DNA of 64,000 nucleotides from Cokeromyces recurvatus (lineage: Eukaryota; Mucoromycota; Mucoromycetes; Mucorales; Mucoraceae). The notes below the pieces were generated by a model, which worked only from the letters and a program-made list of their open reading frames with translations, did no database searches and was not told where the DNA came from. Shown here piece by piece: positions 47,553 to 58,636 of the stretch. The stretch lies in assembly GCF_025118155.1 (NCBI RefSeq), contig NW_026251392.1:930001-994000 (forward strand), read 5' to 3'. The position numbers and the translations under genes were made by a program. Numbering within the stretch: position 1 is the stretch's first letter; the number at the start of each line of letters is the position of its first letter.

Positions 47553-48531
47553 GGTAATGAAAGAGAAAGAGAAAGAAAAGATCAAAATAAAAAAAAAGTT
47601 ACCCCTGTCCAACCACTGTCCTCTTCATTCAAGATAGGATGAATACCACTATTGGGCGAACTTGTAAGAGATACGTTAGGTTTTCTTTGTTGACGAGCCA
47701 TCATTTCTATTAAATCTGCACTGCTACTTGAGCTTCGTAAGAATGGACGAGAAACAAATTCAGAAGAATGCCAAATGGATGGATTATGAGACATTAAAAG
47801 AGGACTTGTATCTTCCTGTTGATGACGTTTCATAAAGAATTGAGGATCAATAGCACTCATAGCACGAGGTCGATTCATATGATGTGAAAGTCGAAGTTGG
47901 GCTACAGAAGAACGCAAGTCTTCTCCCTTGTTACTACTAAAATAAGCAAGTGACTCATTTGTCTTATTATTATTATCATCATACCAATCATCCTTTTGTT
48001 GATTTTCAGATAAAGTATGAAGAGAAGAATAAGAATGACTGGTATGAATCATGTTTTCAGATAGTTTTTTTAATGATATATGATGTTCGTCCAAACCTAA
48101 TGAAGCAAAAGTACTAGCAATCGTGTTATTAGCATCTCCTTTTAATAACTGATCTGTTGTAGGCGTAGTTGGGCTTTGAATCAATAAAGTATTTGTAGAA
48201 TCATGATTCCAATGATGCAAGTTAATTCTATTATCTTCACTATTTTGATGAGTTGATATATTATAAGGAAATGAAGTAGGCATAGTTTCAGCACGGGATC
48301 GACGTAATAAATTCAAATTATCATGATTATTATTTAATGAATCGTTATTCTGTTCTTGAAAATGCCTATTGCTTGTTTTCCATAATGTACTATATTATTA
48401 ATGCATAAAATGAAACTGACTCGAAAATAATGATAGTATATTTACCTTGAAATATTAATTTGTTTAGTATTGTGATCTATTGAAGATGTTGCAATGAGTG
48501 ATGAAGGTGACTGAGTTCCTGAAGTAGTCAT
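44805..48531 (-). CDS. PUF RNA-binding protein with two RRMs (Jsn1/Puf2-like)
   Basis: Predicted post-transcriptional regulator that binds mRNA 3' UTRs. Seven exons: 48531-48446, 48389-47603, 47366-46928, 46870-46328, 46256-46071, 45991-45594 and 45524-44805, about 1052 residues. The N-terminal third is low-complexity, rich in Ser, Asn and His. RRM1 starts near 329 (RSLWLGQLYDI, later DRDCAFINFVT) and RRM2 near 436 (ALWVGNIP, later NCGFINF). A Gln-rich stretch follows, then the Pumilio repeats from about 620 (DYIGNTIIQRLFEKC, GTWAAQKII, FGNYVVQCCL, GRFGARAVRAT). The tail has an Ala run and a Ser/Asn end. The RRM-plus-PUF order is that of yeast Jsn1/Puf2. The intron at 46927-46871 uses a GC donor (GCAAGT); only this restores RALWVGNIP. 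Confidence 0.92.
47512..47548. repeat. poly(A) tract, 37 nt, inside an intron
   Basis: Uninterrupted A run on the + strand (poly(T) on the coding strand) within the intron between exons 2 and 3 of the PUF gene. Confidence 0.9.
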
Positions 48532-49951
48532 ATTCCTTCCCTTGATAATTATAATAAAAATAAAAAAATAAATAAAAATAAAAATAAAAAATAAATAAAA
48601 ATAAAAATAAAAAATAAAATAAAAAAATAAAATAAAATAAAATAAAAATTGATGTTTTATATAATGCTTAAATATTTTTATAGTCTATTTTATGATATAG
48701 AAGGATGCTTGACTTTATTTTCTTCTCTTATATTTAGTGTAAAAAAGAATAAAAATTAGTAAAAAAGGAAAAGAAATAAAAGTATATATAAATAGTTTTT
48801 TAAGTTATTTAAAAATAAAAAAAAAAAGAAGGGGAAAGAAAAGAATTAAAAAATAACGAGTTTTAATTTTTTTTTTTTTTTTTTCCTTGATATGTGAGCA
48901 GACGTGTTTGTGTATTTGCTGGTTTGTGTTCATTTACAAGAAGGAGTTCAAAGACGTCGGTTCACATACTATGTATGTAATCATTATTTTTTATTTATTA
49001 TTCTTATTATAATGAAAGTAGCAGGGGCTGTGATATTCAGTAAAATATGTCAACCTCATACATAATAAACGTTTGCCAGTCGGTGATCATCCCGAACTAT
49101 ATTATGTTGTAACACAGACAGAAATTTAATAAATAATAAAGTGAGGAGAGAAGAAGATAAAATCAAATGTTGTAATTAAGGAATAATCTAACAGTAATCT
49201 TGCCCCTATAATTGTATTTCTTTACTGAAGAAGAAAACGTCAGGACGCAGATTTTTTATATATCATTTCTGACTTGTAAAATAATCTCCTGTTACTGTAT
49301 ATTTTTATTAACAACCACTATTTTTTTTTTCCTTTTTATAGCAATAATAAAGTTTTTAATATACAATACAATCTAAGGAAAAAAATATGTGTATGAAAAA
49401 GGCTGGGATTTCATTCTTTTTAACATAAAGAAAATTTTCCAATAATTGTCCTTAAAGAAAGAGTAATAGAAATAAGAAATCGAGCATCTATGTACAATAC
49501 ACTTTGTGTCAATTTATTGATATATACATATAAAGATCAAGTATAAAGTAGAAAAGAGGAAAAGGGACTCAAAATAATCTTCCCATATTACAACAGCGTT
49601 CTTCTTTTATAAAGGAAATAAAGCGCTTTATCATTGTGCCCTAATGGAAATCGTCTAAAAAAGTAAATAACTTTTTTTAGTAAATTTTCATGTTGTTTGT
49701 TTTTTTATACAGCCTATATAATTTGTTTTCAAATAAATCACTTATTTAATGAGCAGAGAGGCTTTACAAGATAAAGGATAGGGTGGCTATCAAATGTGGA
49801 CGTTATTAAAATAGTGATAAACTTTGAAAAGAGTGTCTCAAGAGTTCAAAATTCTTGGGATCTTGAAATTATAGAATTTTGAATTCATCTTGGGATTTCT
49901 GAATCTTGCAATTTTTTCGTGTCTTTTTTTTATAGATGCACAAGTTATAGA

Positions 49952-49956
<5 letters not shown>

Positions 49957-50019
<63 letters not shown>
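49957..50019. repeat. poly(A) tract, 63 nt
   Basis: Longest uninterrupted homopolymer in the window, in the gene-poor stretch upstream of the PUF gene. Confidence 0.9.
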
Positions 50020-50020
<1 letters not shown>

Positions 50021-50843
50021 GTATTACCATATCAACATGTCGTGAAATGAAATTTACCTTGTTGCTTTTTAGCAACCTGTCACATTTAAAAACTTCAAGT
50101 GCCGTTATTATAAATTATATATACTATCGTACTACAAAGCCTTAGAAGGTCGTATATCCATTTTAGACAAATCTATTTTTAGGCAATCCTTTTTATAGTG
50201 AACTACCATTATCTTCTTCTTTTGACCATAGAAGACTACTATGAACACACACACACACACACACATACGCCTCTTTTTTATTTATTTATTTATTATTTAA
50301 TTTATTAACACAAAGTCATTCTTATTTTATTCACCAAAATATACATACTCTATCTAGGTTATCAGTTACTAAATTCCTTTGACTTGCTGTCTTATCGTTA
50401 TGTTACATCCACACGATCATCCTAATTAAACTTTATTCAAAAAGATAATATATCAAAGCCGACTCATGTTAGATCAAGAAGCATAACTTGGGGAGAAGAG
50501 TAGCACAAATTCTATGTATTCCTTCCAGATATATATATCCCATCAGCTAAAAATTGTTAATGTTTTAACCTATTTTCAGTATGTTGACTTTTATTTTAAT
50601 ACATATTCAGTAAATATAGGAATTTAATAGACATTCAACAGCCAAAGTTTGTTTACACTTATATAAAGAGTCAGACAAAAGATGATAATTATCTTAAATT
50701 GATAGTGGTAAAAGAGTATAACAAGTAAAAGTGAAAGAACAGGAAGAAAAGCGTCAAGTGTAAACGATAATAGTTGGTTAGAAATCACATACAAGGATAA
50801 AGTAAAGAATATAAAATATAAAAACGATTGGTAAACTAATGTG

Positions 50844-51008
50844 ATGCTTACTATAAAAGTAAAGGAATCCTTGAAATCAGAGAAATTTGAGCATCATAAA
50901 GACAGGTTACTTATCGTATCTTTTGGTAAAGGAATGTTCAGGAAAGATTCAGTCAAATACAGAGAGATCTCCAAACTGGAGTCACTGGAATTCTTTAGAG
51001 TTAACTAA
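50844..51008 (+). pseudogene. relic resembling a Fanzor (TnpB-like) RuvC-region segment
   Basis: A 54-codon ATG-started frame. Its core reads HKDRLLIVSFGKGMFRKDSVK. This resembles the stretch FGDG...K..VK...G found in the RuvC-like part of Mucorales Fanzor proteins, with the catalytic-type Asp of FGDG replaced by Lys. Upstream sequence has only fragments of the same frame, and downstream it stops nine bases before a 60-nt A run. The family link comes from remembered pattern, not from a search, and the piece is clearly not functional. Confidence 0.4.
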
Positions 51009-51013
51009 AATTC

Positions 51014-51016
<3 letters not shown>

Positions 51017-51076
<60 letters not shown>
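51017..51076. repeat. poly(A) tract, 60 nt
   Basis: Uninterrupted A run directly 3' of the Fanzor-like relic. Confidence 0.9.
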
Positions 51077-51079
<3 letters not shown>

Positions 51080-52812
51080 TTACTTCACTGCATAAGAATT
51101 TAACACAATTAAATAAACTCGAAGCTTATTTATATATTACTTTGAATATTGACGATCCATTAATAAAGTACTAAGGATGTAGTTTATAATTAGAATGTTG
51201 TCGAAATCCAAGTAAATGCATGATAAGCGACACTATCTATCATCATGAGACTATATGTAGTTTCTATTTAAAGATAAAAATATATTTTTAATTATCTAGG
51301 TGTATCTTTACGACAAATGTATCCATTAGTAGTGATACTATTAAAGCCCTTGTAATGACGAAAAAACTAGATAAACTATTTGTAACCTTAGCAACTTATT
51401 AGCAGCTTGTTTCCATAGTTAAATTGAGTCAGCTCGACTTGAATATGAATTCATTATTAACACTTTTAGCTTAACATTAGTATATTAACTAAGAAAAAAA
51501 ACAATAAATTATGTCTAAAGGAACCTCTTTTTTGATCAGTAAGTTTTTATAGACTCCATTCTATAGCTACTTGTATACTACACTCAGTTAAATATATATG
51601 TATGTATATAGTTGATGGCCTATATTGGCTAATAGTAAGTTAAAACTTCATCCTATTTTTACATAATACTATTTTGTAAGGAAACATACTGTACCTTTGC
51701 TTCAATAAATATCAAAGGACCTTTAAATCTAATACTTTATAGAGTCCTTCATCATTCATTTTTGAATTAATAAATATTGAAGCCATTATATGCCTTTTGC
51801 ATAACTTTGCTGTAAACTTTATTAATACTATGTTTGTGAAATCATATTTTATAATAATAATTGATATTACCTTTAATGAAATAGAAATGCTAATAGAAAT
51901 ATAGAAAGCCAAACTTTTTTTGTTACAAAGTGATTGCTATTTAGAAACATTTGTATTTATCGACATTCATCTTTTTTTTTTCATTAGTCTAAATTGACAT
52001 CCTATTGTGTATATTCATATTTAATCATTAGACTAACCATGGATAATACACTTATTGATGATAATAGATATTTAATTTATCTTGTATAGATTATTTGTCA
52101 TTTTGATTTATAGAAATAGAATATATCAAGTTAGTTTATATGTGTGTGTGTTAATTATCACTTGTATTTGATTTGACAGCTGAATTATAAATATACAGAT
52201 ATTTATATACTCGTACCTGGTTTAGCTGTAATTGATTATTACTGAATTTATATTAATGCAAGCGCCGTATGAATTTTAGCTTAATTCCCTATGTTATATA
52301 AGACAAGACTATGTTATTTGGATGGTATGTAAATAATAATATATCTCCAACGTAACCAAATTATGGATGTCAGCTGTTACAATACCCAAACCCCTCCCTT
52401 AATGACAAGACTAGACTAGTCTGATTGATGTCTATAATAGACTCTCTTTCCCTAATTACACACTTATTGTTCTTTTTTTTTTATCTCTCCTCATTTAATT
52501 CCAAAAGACTTTTTTTTTCCTACTTTCTTTATATCTTTCCTATTGACGAGACCAGAACAAATACAGTCTATTTCAGACATTTATGCACTCAATTCGGCCA
52601 TTTAATTTTTTTTTTTTTTAAAAAAAAATAACTGTTTAAACATAAATTTCCCTTTATCTCCCTCCTCTCTTTTTCTCTTTCTCTTTCTTTTTTTTTAAAA
52701 AAATTAATTAATTAAATTGTGTTTGTGTATACGTTATATATAAATATATATATTTTTCATTACAGTGTATTCGATATAGATAAACTAAGAAAATAAAAGA
52801 GAGAAGAAGACT

Positions 52813-53416
52813 ATGGGACTTTTGTACCGTGCTTATCTTGAAGGGAAAGCTGGAGTGTATGGATGTTCTAAATGCGGCACTCATCTAGCAACTACAGAAA
52901 CAATTTTATCAACAGTAAATGCATACATATATCTATTTATATAGATGTTTTTATTTTTATTTCATTTTTTTTTTTTTTTTTTTTGTTTGATAGCAATTTC
53001 AAGGTCAACATGGTCAAGCATTTTTGTTTGAAACAGTGTAGGAAAGAAATTTTGTTTATTTTATTATTTTATTTTATTTTATTTTATTTTTTTTTTTTTT
53101 TTTTGCATTCATCTTTTCTTTTCTTTTTTTTTTCTTATCTATTATAGGGTTAATATTAAACTCGGTAAAGTAGAAGATAGAGAAATGACGACTGGTTTGC
53201 ATAGAGTTCGAGATATATCCTGTATACATTGTTCAAAATTACTTGGTTGGACATATGTTAGTCATTTATAAATTTTACCTGATAATTGGAAATTAATCAA
53301 TACATAACATAATCTAGGTAAAAGCTTATAACAGCGACAATAAATACAAAGAAGGTAAATTCATACTGGAAAAGAAGCTTTTAAAATTATATTCCGACCA
53401 GTGCAGTTACTGTTAA
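52813..53416 (+). CDS. Yippee-family zinc-binding protein
   Basis: Four exons, 52813-52914, 52994-53037, 53148-53256 and 53318-53416, join in frame to 117 residues, the typical Yippee length. The fold binds one zinc through two CxxC pairs: Cys18/Cys21 in YGCSKCGTHLA and Cys74/Cys77 in ISCIHCSKLLGWTYV. GQHGQAFLFE, VEDREMTTGLHRVRD and the closing YKEGKFILEKKL are family signatures. Yeast Moh1 and human YPEL proteins belong here; YPEL5 is a part of the GID/CTLH ubiquitin ligase and Moh1 is a related subunit, so a similar role is possible. The very short exons and T-rich introns explain why no long open frame exists here. Confidence 0.95.
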
Positions 53417-54453
53417 AACTATTGACAACAATTAATATACAAATATGTATATGTCTCTGTCTATGTCTATGTGTATATATATACATATATGTATATATAT
53501 TACCACTCTATTATTTACTACACATATTGCACACCTTTTTTCTACTCTATACTATAATTCTTTTTATTATTATTATTATTATTACTGTTATTACCGTTAG
53601 TTTTCAATTCTGTATACGCATATATGTATGTATATTTACGTACATGTGTATATAACTGCCCTTTTTCTTTTCTCTCTTTCTTTTTTTTTTTTTCTTTGAT
53701 TTATAATACGTTTAAAATAATATTTTATTTTAAAAATCGATATTAAACATATTCATTGTGCTTTGCTCTGGGCTAGTTCAAGAATAGGATAATAACGAGA
53801 GACTAGAAGAAAAAAAAATACCCTGTAGGATTAAGGGAAAAGGAATAAGAAGCTGGCCGATGACATTTTCTTTTTTTATAAAAAAGAATGGACATTAAGG
53901 ATGAGAGCGTAGTTTATTATAGAAAGTATATAAATATTTTGGTATGATGATGTACATACAATACGAAAATAAGACAAATTCTCGATTATTAATTTAAATA
54001 AACTTGAGACAATACAAATAAAGTTTTGAATAAAAAAGCAATGTCTAGATATAGAAATATTATTAGAAGTAAAGTAATGCATTTAGTCGTTACCTATGCG
54101 ATCTTTTAAAGAACCTAAAATGTTAAATCATCTTATTTAAAAAATGCTTATTATTTCCATAAAGAAAAAAAGGGAGAGTACTGATCTTTTCTGTAAACTA
54201 CCTCATATTATAGGTCTTGAGATTGCCATCCTATTTTCTTTAAAAGGTATAAAATTGCTAGTCTAAATTGTTTCGCAATTGCTATAGGCAAAAATTCAAT
54301 ATGCTTATCAATTATCAGAAACAGTAGTACAAGTATGTACTTTATATAGTAGTATGCAAAGAATTCAAATTATATAACTACTGCCTACTGAAAAAGAAAA
54401 AAGGAATTATAAAAATAAAGATTATATGTTTCTTCAATGAATATTAGCCCCTC

Positions 54454-54506
<53 letters not shown>

Positions 54507-55852
54507 CTTGAATAAAGTATCACTTCTAATATAACTTTCGTTTATAAATGTGGGAAGGCCTCTCAGTATAAGAATATCAAATGCATGTAAATATATATCA
54601 TTCTTGCATACGATTAACTATTTTTTATTTATTGATAAATACATAGTGTTTATAACATAATGGATTAACTCAGGATAGTCCAAGATATATGAAGAAAAAA
54701 AAAAGTTATCATTTATTTCTTTCCACTGGACCATAATATAAGATCAAAGTTCTAATACTTGGTGTATATCCCTTTATAGAGAATATTTACTTTTATCTAC
54801 TTTAGTGTTATGGCATATTTCTCCAAATAGAAAAGTGCAGGCTTGGATTCAATTGGTATTTTCAAGTCATTATGGATATAGGCACTAATAAGGTATATGT
54901 AACACTCTTCGTATAATAGTAAAGTTTATCTTTACTAGTCCTGCAAGTAATCTCAGATCAAGATATTATTTTTTTTTTCTCTCTCTCTCTAAAAATACTA
55001 TACTTGTTGCAAAAAAGTATTCTAAAAAAGAAAATATCAATTTATAATTCAGTTCGCCTGATAATGTAAAATACATTTATTTATCTATTTATTTATGTAA
55101 TATTTTCAAAACTGTATAAGGAGTCTATTCTAGACAGATACTATGTGTGCTCTTTTCACAACAATTGTTAGTAATTTCGTATCAGATATACTTGCCATTT
55201 ATGCTTTAAATGAATACATATATTCGCAATAATAGGCTGTCATAAATATAATTTCTCTTTGTCGAATAGAAAATTTAGACCTGTTCCAGTAAACATATAT
55301 AATACCTCAAATCTATATTAATGTATTTAACAAAAATTCTCAACCCAGTCTTATTTTTTAACCGAGAATATTATAATTCATATTTTTTTTTATCCCAAAT
55401 GGATTTTCTAGTAATCACCTTTCCTGTTACTCATGATTTATCCCGAGCAACTCTGATATATATAGTCAATATCTTATGCCTAATTGGGGAATTTTTTTTT
55501 ATGTTTAAACGTAACTAATAACGTTTTATTATTTATATAATCTGAAATACTGTATATGTGCTTCCTTTTTTTTTTGGGAATCATTTCAATTTCCGAGTTT
55601 TGTGACTATCTTCGTGACATCAGCTTCAAAATTTTTTTGAGTTTCTGTATAATTGAAAAAAAGTTATCAAAAAATAAAGACCTTCTAACGTTATTGTCCA
55701 TTTTACAGTAAGTAATCTACAATTCTAATGAAAACCGTCCTTTTAATTAATTAAAAAAAAAAAGGAAGAGGATCGAGATTTTTCTTTTTTTTTTTAAAAT
55801 TAATGTACTAATATTAACTATCTTTTTTTTTTTTTTTGCTATTATTAAAGTC
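53417..55852. other. gene-poor stretch of about 2.4 kb
   Basis: AT-rich. It has a (CT)n plus T run at about 54455-54506 and a Tc1-like C-terminal relic at 54752-54900 (entered separately). The open frame at 55321-55518 has no protein-like composition. The last 100 bases are the OLA1 promoter with T-rich runs. Confidence 0.5.
54752..54900 (-). pseudogene. relic of a Tc1-type transposase C-terminus
   Basis: On the minus strand the last frame reads LYKGIYTKY then TAG. It resembles the ending KGxxTKY-stop shared by Tc1-type transposases, and the preceding bases keep a loosely similar layout with stops and no Trp or SMPRR motif left. Only this C-terminal scrap is recognisable. The flank at about 54717-54751 may be part of the terminal repeat. 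Confidence 0.35.
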
Positions 55853-57233
55853 ATGCCCCCTAAGAAGGCTGTTAAGGAAGAAAAGGCTTTACTTGGTCGT
55901 CCATCTAACAATTTGAAGATTGGTGTTGTCGGTCTTCCCAATGTCGGCAAGTCTACCTTTTTCAACGCTCTCACTAACGCCTCTGCTGCTGCTGAGAACT
56001 ATCCTTTCTGTACCATTGGTATGTATATTATTTAGAATAATAGTATTGGAACAAAATGAAATAGAAATGAACTAAATAATAATATATGGAAAACATAAAT
56101 AAAATAAAAATATATTAGATCCTGAGGAGTCTCGCGTTGCTGTTCCTGATCCTCGTTTTGATTGGTTATGTCAACACTATAAGCCTGCCAAGGAAATTCC
56201 TGCTTTTGTAAGTAGTTTTATTTATTTTATTTTATTTTTTTTTTTTTTGTTTAAAATAGGGAGTATTAAATAGTAGATATAATAATAATAGTTGACTGTC
56301 ATTGATATTGCTGGTCTTGTTAAAGGTGCAGCCTCTGGTGCAGGTTTAGGTAATGCTTTCTTGTCTCATATTAAAGCTGTAGATGCGATTTTCCATGTTG
56401 TCCGTGCTTTCGATGAGGCTGATGTTATTCACGTTGAAGGTGAATTGGATCCCATTCGTGATATGGAAATTATCCGTGAAGAATTACGTTTAAAGGATGA
56501 AGAGTTCCTTACTAAACAATCAACTGAATTGAACAATGTCACACGTCGTCTTGGTAATGGTGGTAATGCACAAGACAAAGCCAAGAAAGAAGAAGCAGCT
56601 ATTGTTCAAAAGGTTCTTGAATGGGTTCAAGCTGGTAATGATGTTCGTCACGGTAACTGGACAAATAAGGAAATTGAAATTATCAACACCCTTCATCTCA
56701 TTACTGCAAAGCCAGTTATCTATCTTGCCAACTTGAGTGAAAAAGATTATATTCGTAAGAAGAACAAATGGCTTCCTAAGATTAAGGCATGGATCGATCA
56801 AAACTCTGCAGGTGATCCTATGATTCCTTATTCTGGTGCTTATGAATACCGTCTCTCCCTTGCTACCTCTGAGGAAAAGGAAGAAATTCAAAAGGAAAAC
56901 AATGCCTTCTCTGTTTTACCCAAGATCATCGTTATGGGTTATGCTGCACTTCAATTGATCTATTACTTTACTGGTGGTCCTGATGAAGTTCGTGCTTGGA
57001 CTATTCGTAAGAATACCAAGGCTCCTGCTGCTGCTGGTGTTATTCACTCTGATTTCGAACGTGGTTTCATTATGGCTGAAGTCATGAAGTATGAAGATTT
57101 AAAGGAATTGGGTTCAGAAAGTGCTGTTAAAGCTGCTGGTAAATATTTGCAAAAGGGTAAAGATTATGTCGTTGAAGACGGTGATATCATTTACTTCAAG
57201 TTCAATGTTACTGCTCCTTCAAAGAAGAAATAG
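55853..57233 (+). CDS. OLA1: Obg-like ATPase 1 (OLA1/YchF)
   Basis: Conserved P-loop NTPase of the TRAFAC/Obg group that prefers ATP and binds ribosomes. Three exons, 55853-56018, 56119-56207 and 56292-57233, join in frame to 398 residues, the usual size. G1 is GLPNVGKST (27-35) and G3 is DIAGLVKGA. The G4 position reads NLSE instead of NKxD, the substitution that gives YchF its ATP preference. The C-terminal TGS domain is present ([31 protein letters not shown], ending [12 protein letters not shown]). Codon use is moderately biased towards C-ending codons, suggesting good expression. Confidence 0.97.
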
Positions 57234-57439
57234 ATACACTTTTTTTTTTAAAAAAAAAACACACAATTGATTAATGATACACATTTTGTTTATTTCATCG
57301 ATTTCTGCATATAATAGAACAATAAAGTATTGAAAATAGATACAAAGTAGATGTTATGTGTACAGCTTTTAAAACCTTTTAAGAGTGAATTGATATTTAT
57401 TGTAGTACAAGTAAACATATTAGATGTAATCCAGTGACA

Positions 57440-58457
57440 AAAGAGCATGAAGTTCGTGAAGTTTTTCTTTTTTGTTCCTCCTACAAAAACCGATTCTACA
57501 GGTATAGTCATCAGTATGTACATAATTGAGGAAAATCAATGAAAGACCGTAGAACATGGGATTAAATCAGTTTTCTCCCTTCATATATGTTCTATTATGA
57601 TAAGAATCTAGTCAATCTAAGTTAACTTATAAAGATCAAAGAAATTATAAAAGTATTTTCTATGATATTCAATTGTAGTTTTCATTATTTATTTTCGGGA
57701 TTAGTAGTACCCCAGAGAATATAGCAGACAATTTTTGACTATTCATTTTGATAAATTTTCATTTCATGCTTTGGAAGGAGGGGGTGAACAACACAAAAGA
57801 AAAAAAGGACCCTGGAACTATTATATTATTGGGTCTCTGTTCTTGATGTTCGTGTTGTGAAGCATGCTCTTGATATATAGTTTCATAGTAAGTTAGTATG
57901 TGTCTCAGCAAAGGAAGAATTACAGAAGGATCTTTAGTGAGTATATCTCTAGAAATATATATTACTGATAATTGATTTCTAATTTGAACGACATCACTGT
58001 TTAAAAATTGTAGGAGATTTGGGAGCGTGTTTACATTTTCAGGAAGCATATATTCTATCAAAATAAACTATTCCCCCCCCCATACCTCCCCATTTAGAAA
58101 GCAGTAAATGATTGTAGACAATCTTGCTTGATAGTCCTAATTTTTCAAGTTTCTATATTTACAATAATATCAATTATGTAGTTTATTTATTTATTTTTTC
58201 TGTTACATAATATAACTTACTCTGAAATACTTTGTAAGGACATTTATACAATAGTTGATAACTATGTTCTCAAAAACCCTTAACATAATAATTGTTATAG
58301 GAAGTAGCGACTGTTTCGTAAGCAGATGATATTATTTGGCCATAACCAGTTAAACCATCTAAGCTTACATTCAACATATTGCCATTTAAAGTTTGGAAGC
58401 TAGGCTGACAAAGAATGGATACTTTACAGTTACATCTCTTAATGTGATTTTCACCAT
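57440..58457 (-). pseudogene. degenerate gene resembling the N-terminal half of a Fanzor (TnpB-like) protein
   Basis: Joining short frames on the minus strand gives, in order: MVKITLRDVTVKYPFFVSLA, NGNMLNVSLDGLTGYGQI, ETVATSYNNYYVK, VFENIVINYCINVLTKYF, an intron-like gap, KLGLSSKIVYNHLL, a shift, YMLPENVNTLPNLLQFLN, VILPLLRHILTYYE, then (about 57760-57700) FTPSFQS, KFIKMNSQKLSAIF and, near 57500, HTDDYTCRIGFCRRNKK. The order and spacing (ITLRxVTxKYP, VxxYFExxVxxY, ILPLLxxIL, FxxFPxPS, KFIKI, TDGYxCxFLFxR) match what I remember of Fanzor-type proteins in Mucorales. At least three frameshifts and several stops destroy it, and the RuvC half is missing. Confidence 0.5.
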
Positions 58458-58636
58458 AAATAAGTATACATATAGAATACCAAAAAAAAAGCCCCCTATT
58501 GTTTATTATAATAAAAGAAAAGAAAGCCGAAGCATGTCCATTGTTGAGGACATCTATAACATAACCATATTATACTAATATTCAATATATGATAAGCTAT
58601 ACATTATAATGTATTCCTTTTTATTTTTATTTTTAT

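Larger units (their letters stand above)
48532..52812. other. gene-poor stretch of about 4.3 kb
   Basis: Starts with an AAATA-type minisatellite (about 48548-48650) just upstream of the PUF start. It contains two of the longest homopolymers in the window (49957-50019 and 51017-51076), a (CA)n near 50243-50264 and a Fanzor-like relic at 50844-51008. The last 250 bases are CT-rich and form the Yippee promoter. No intact gene seen. Confidence 0.55.
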
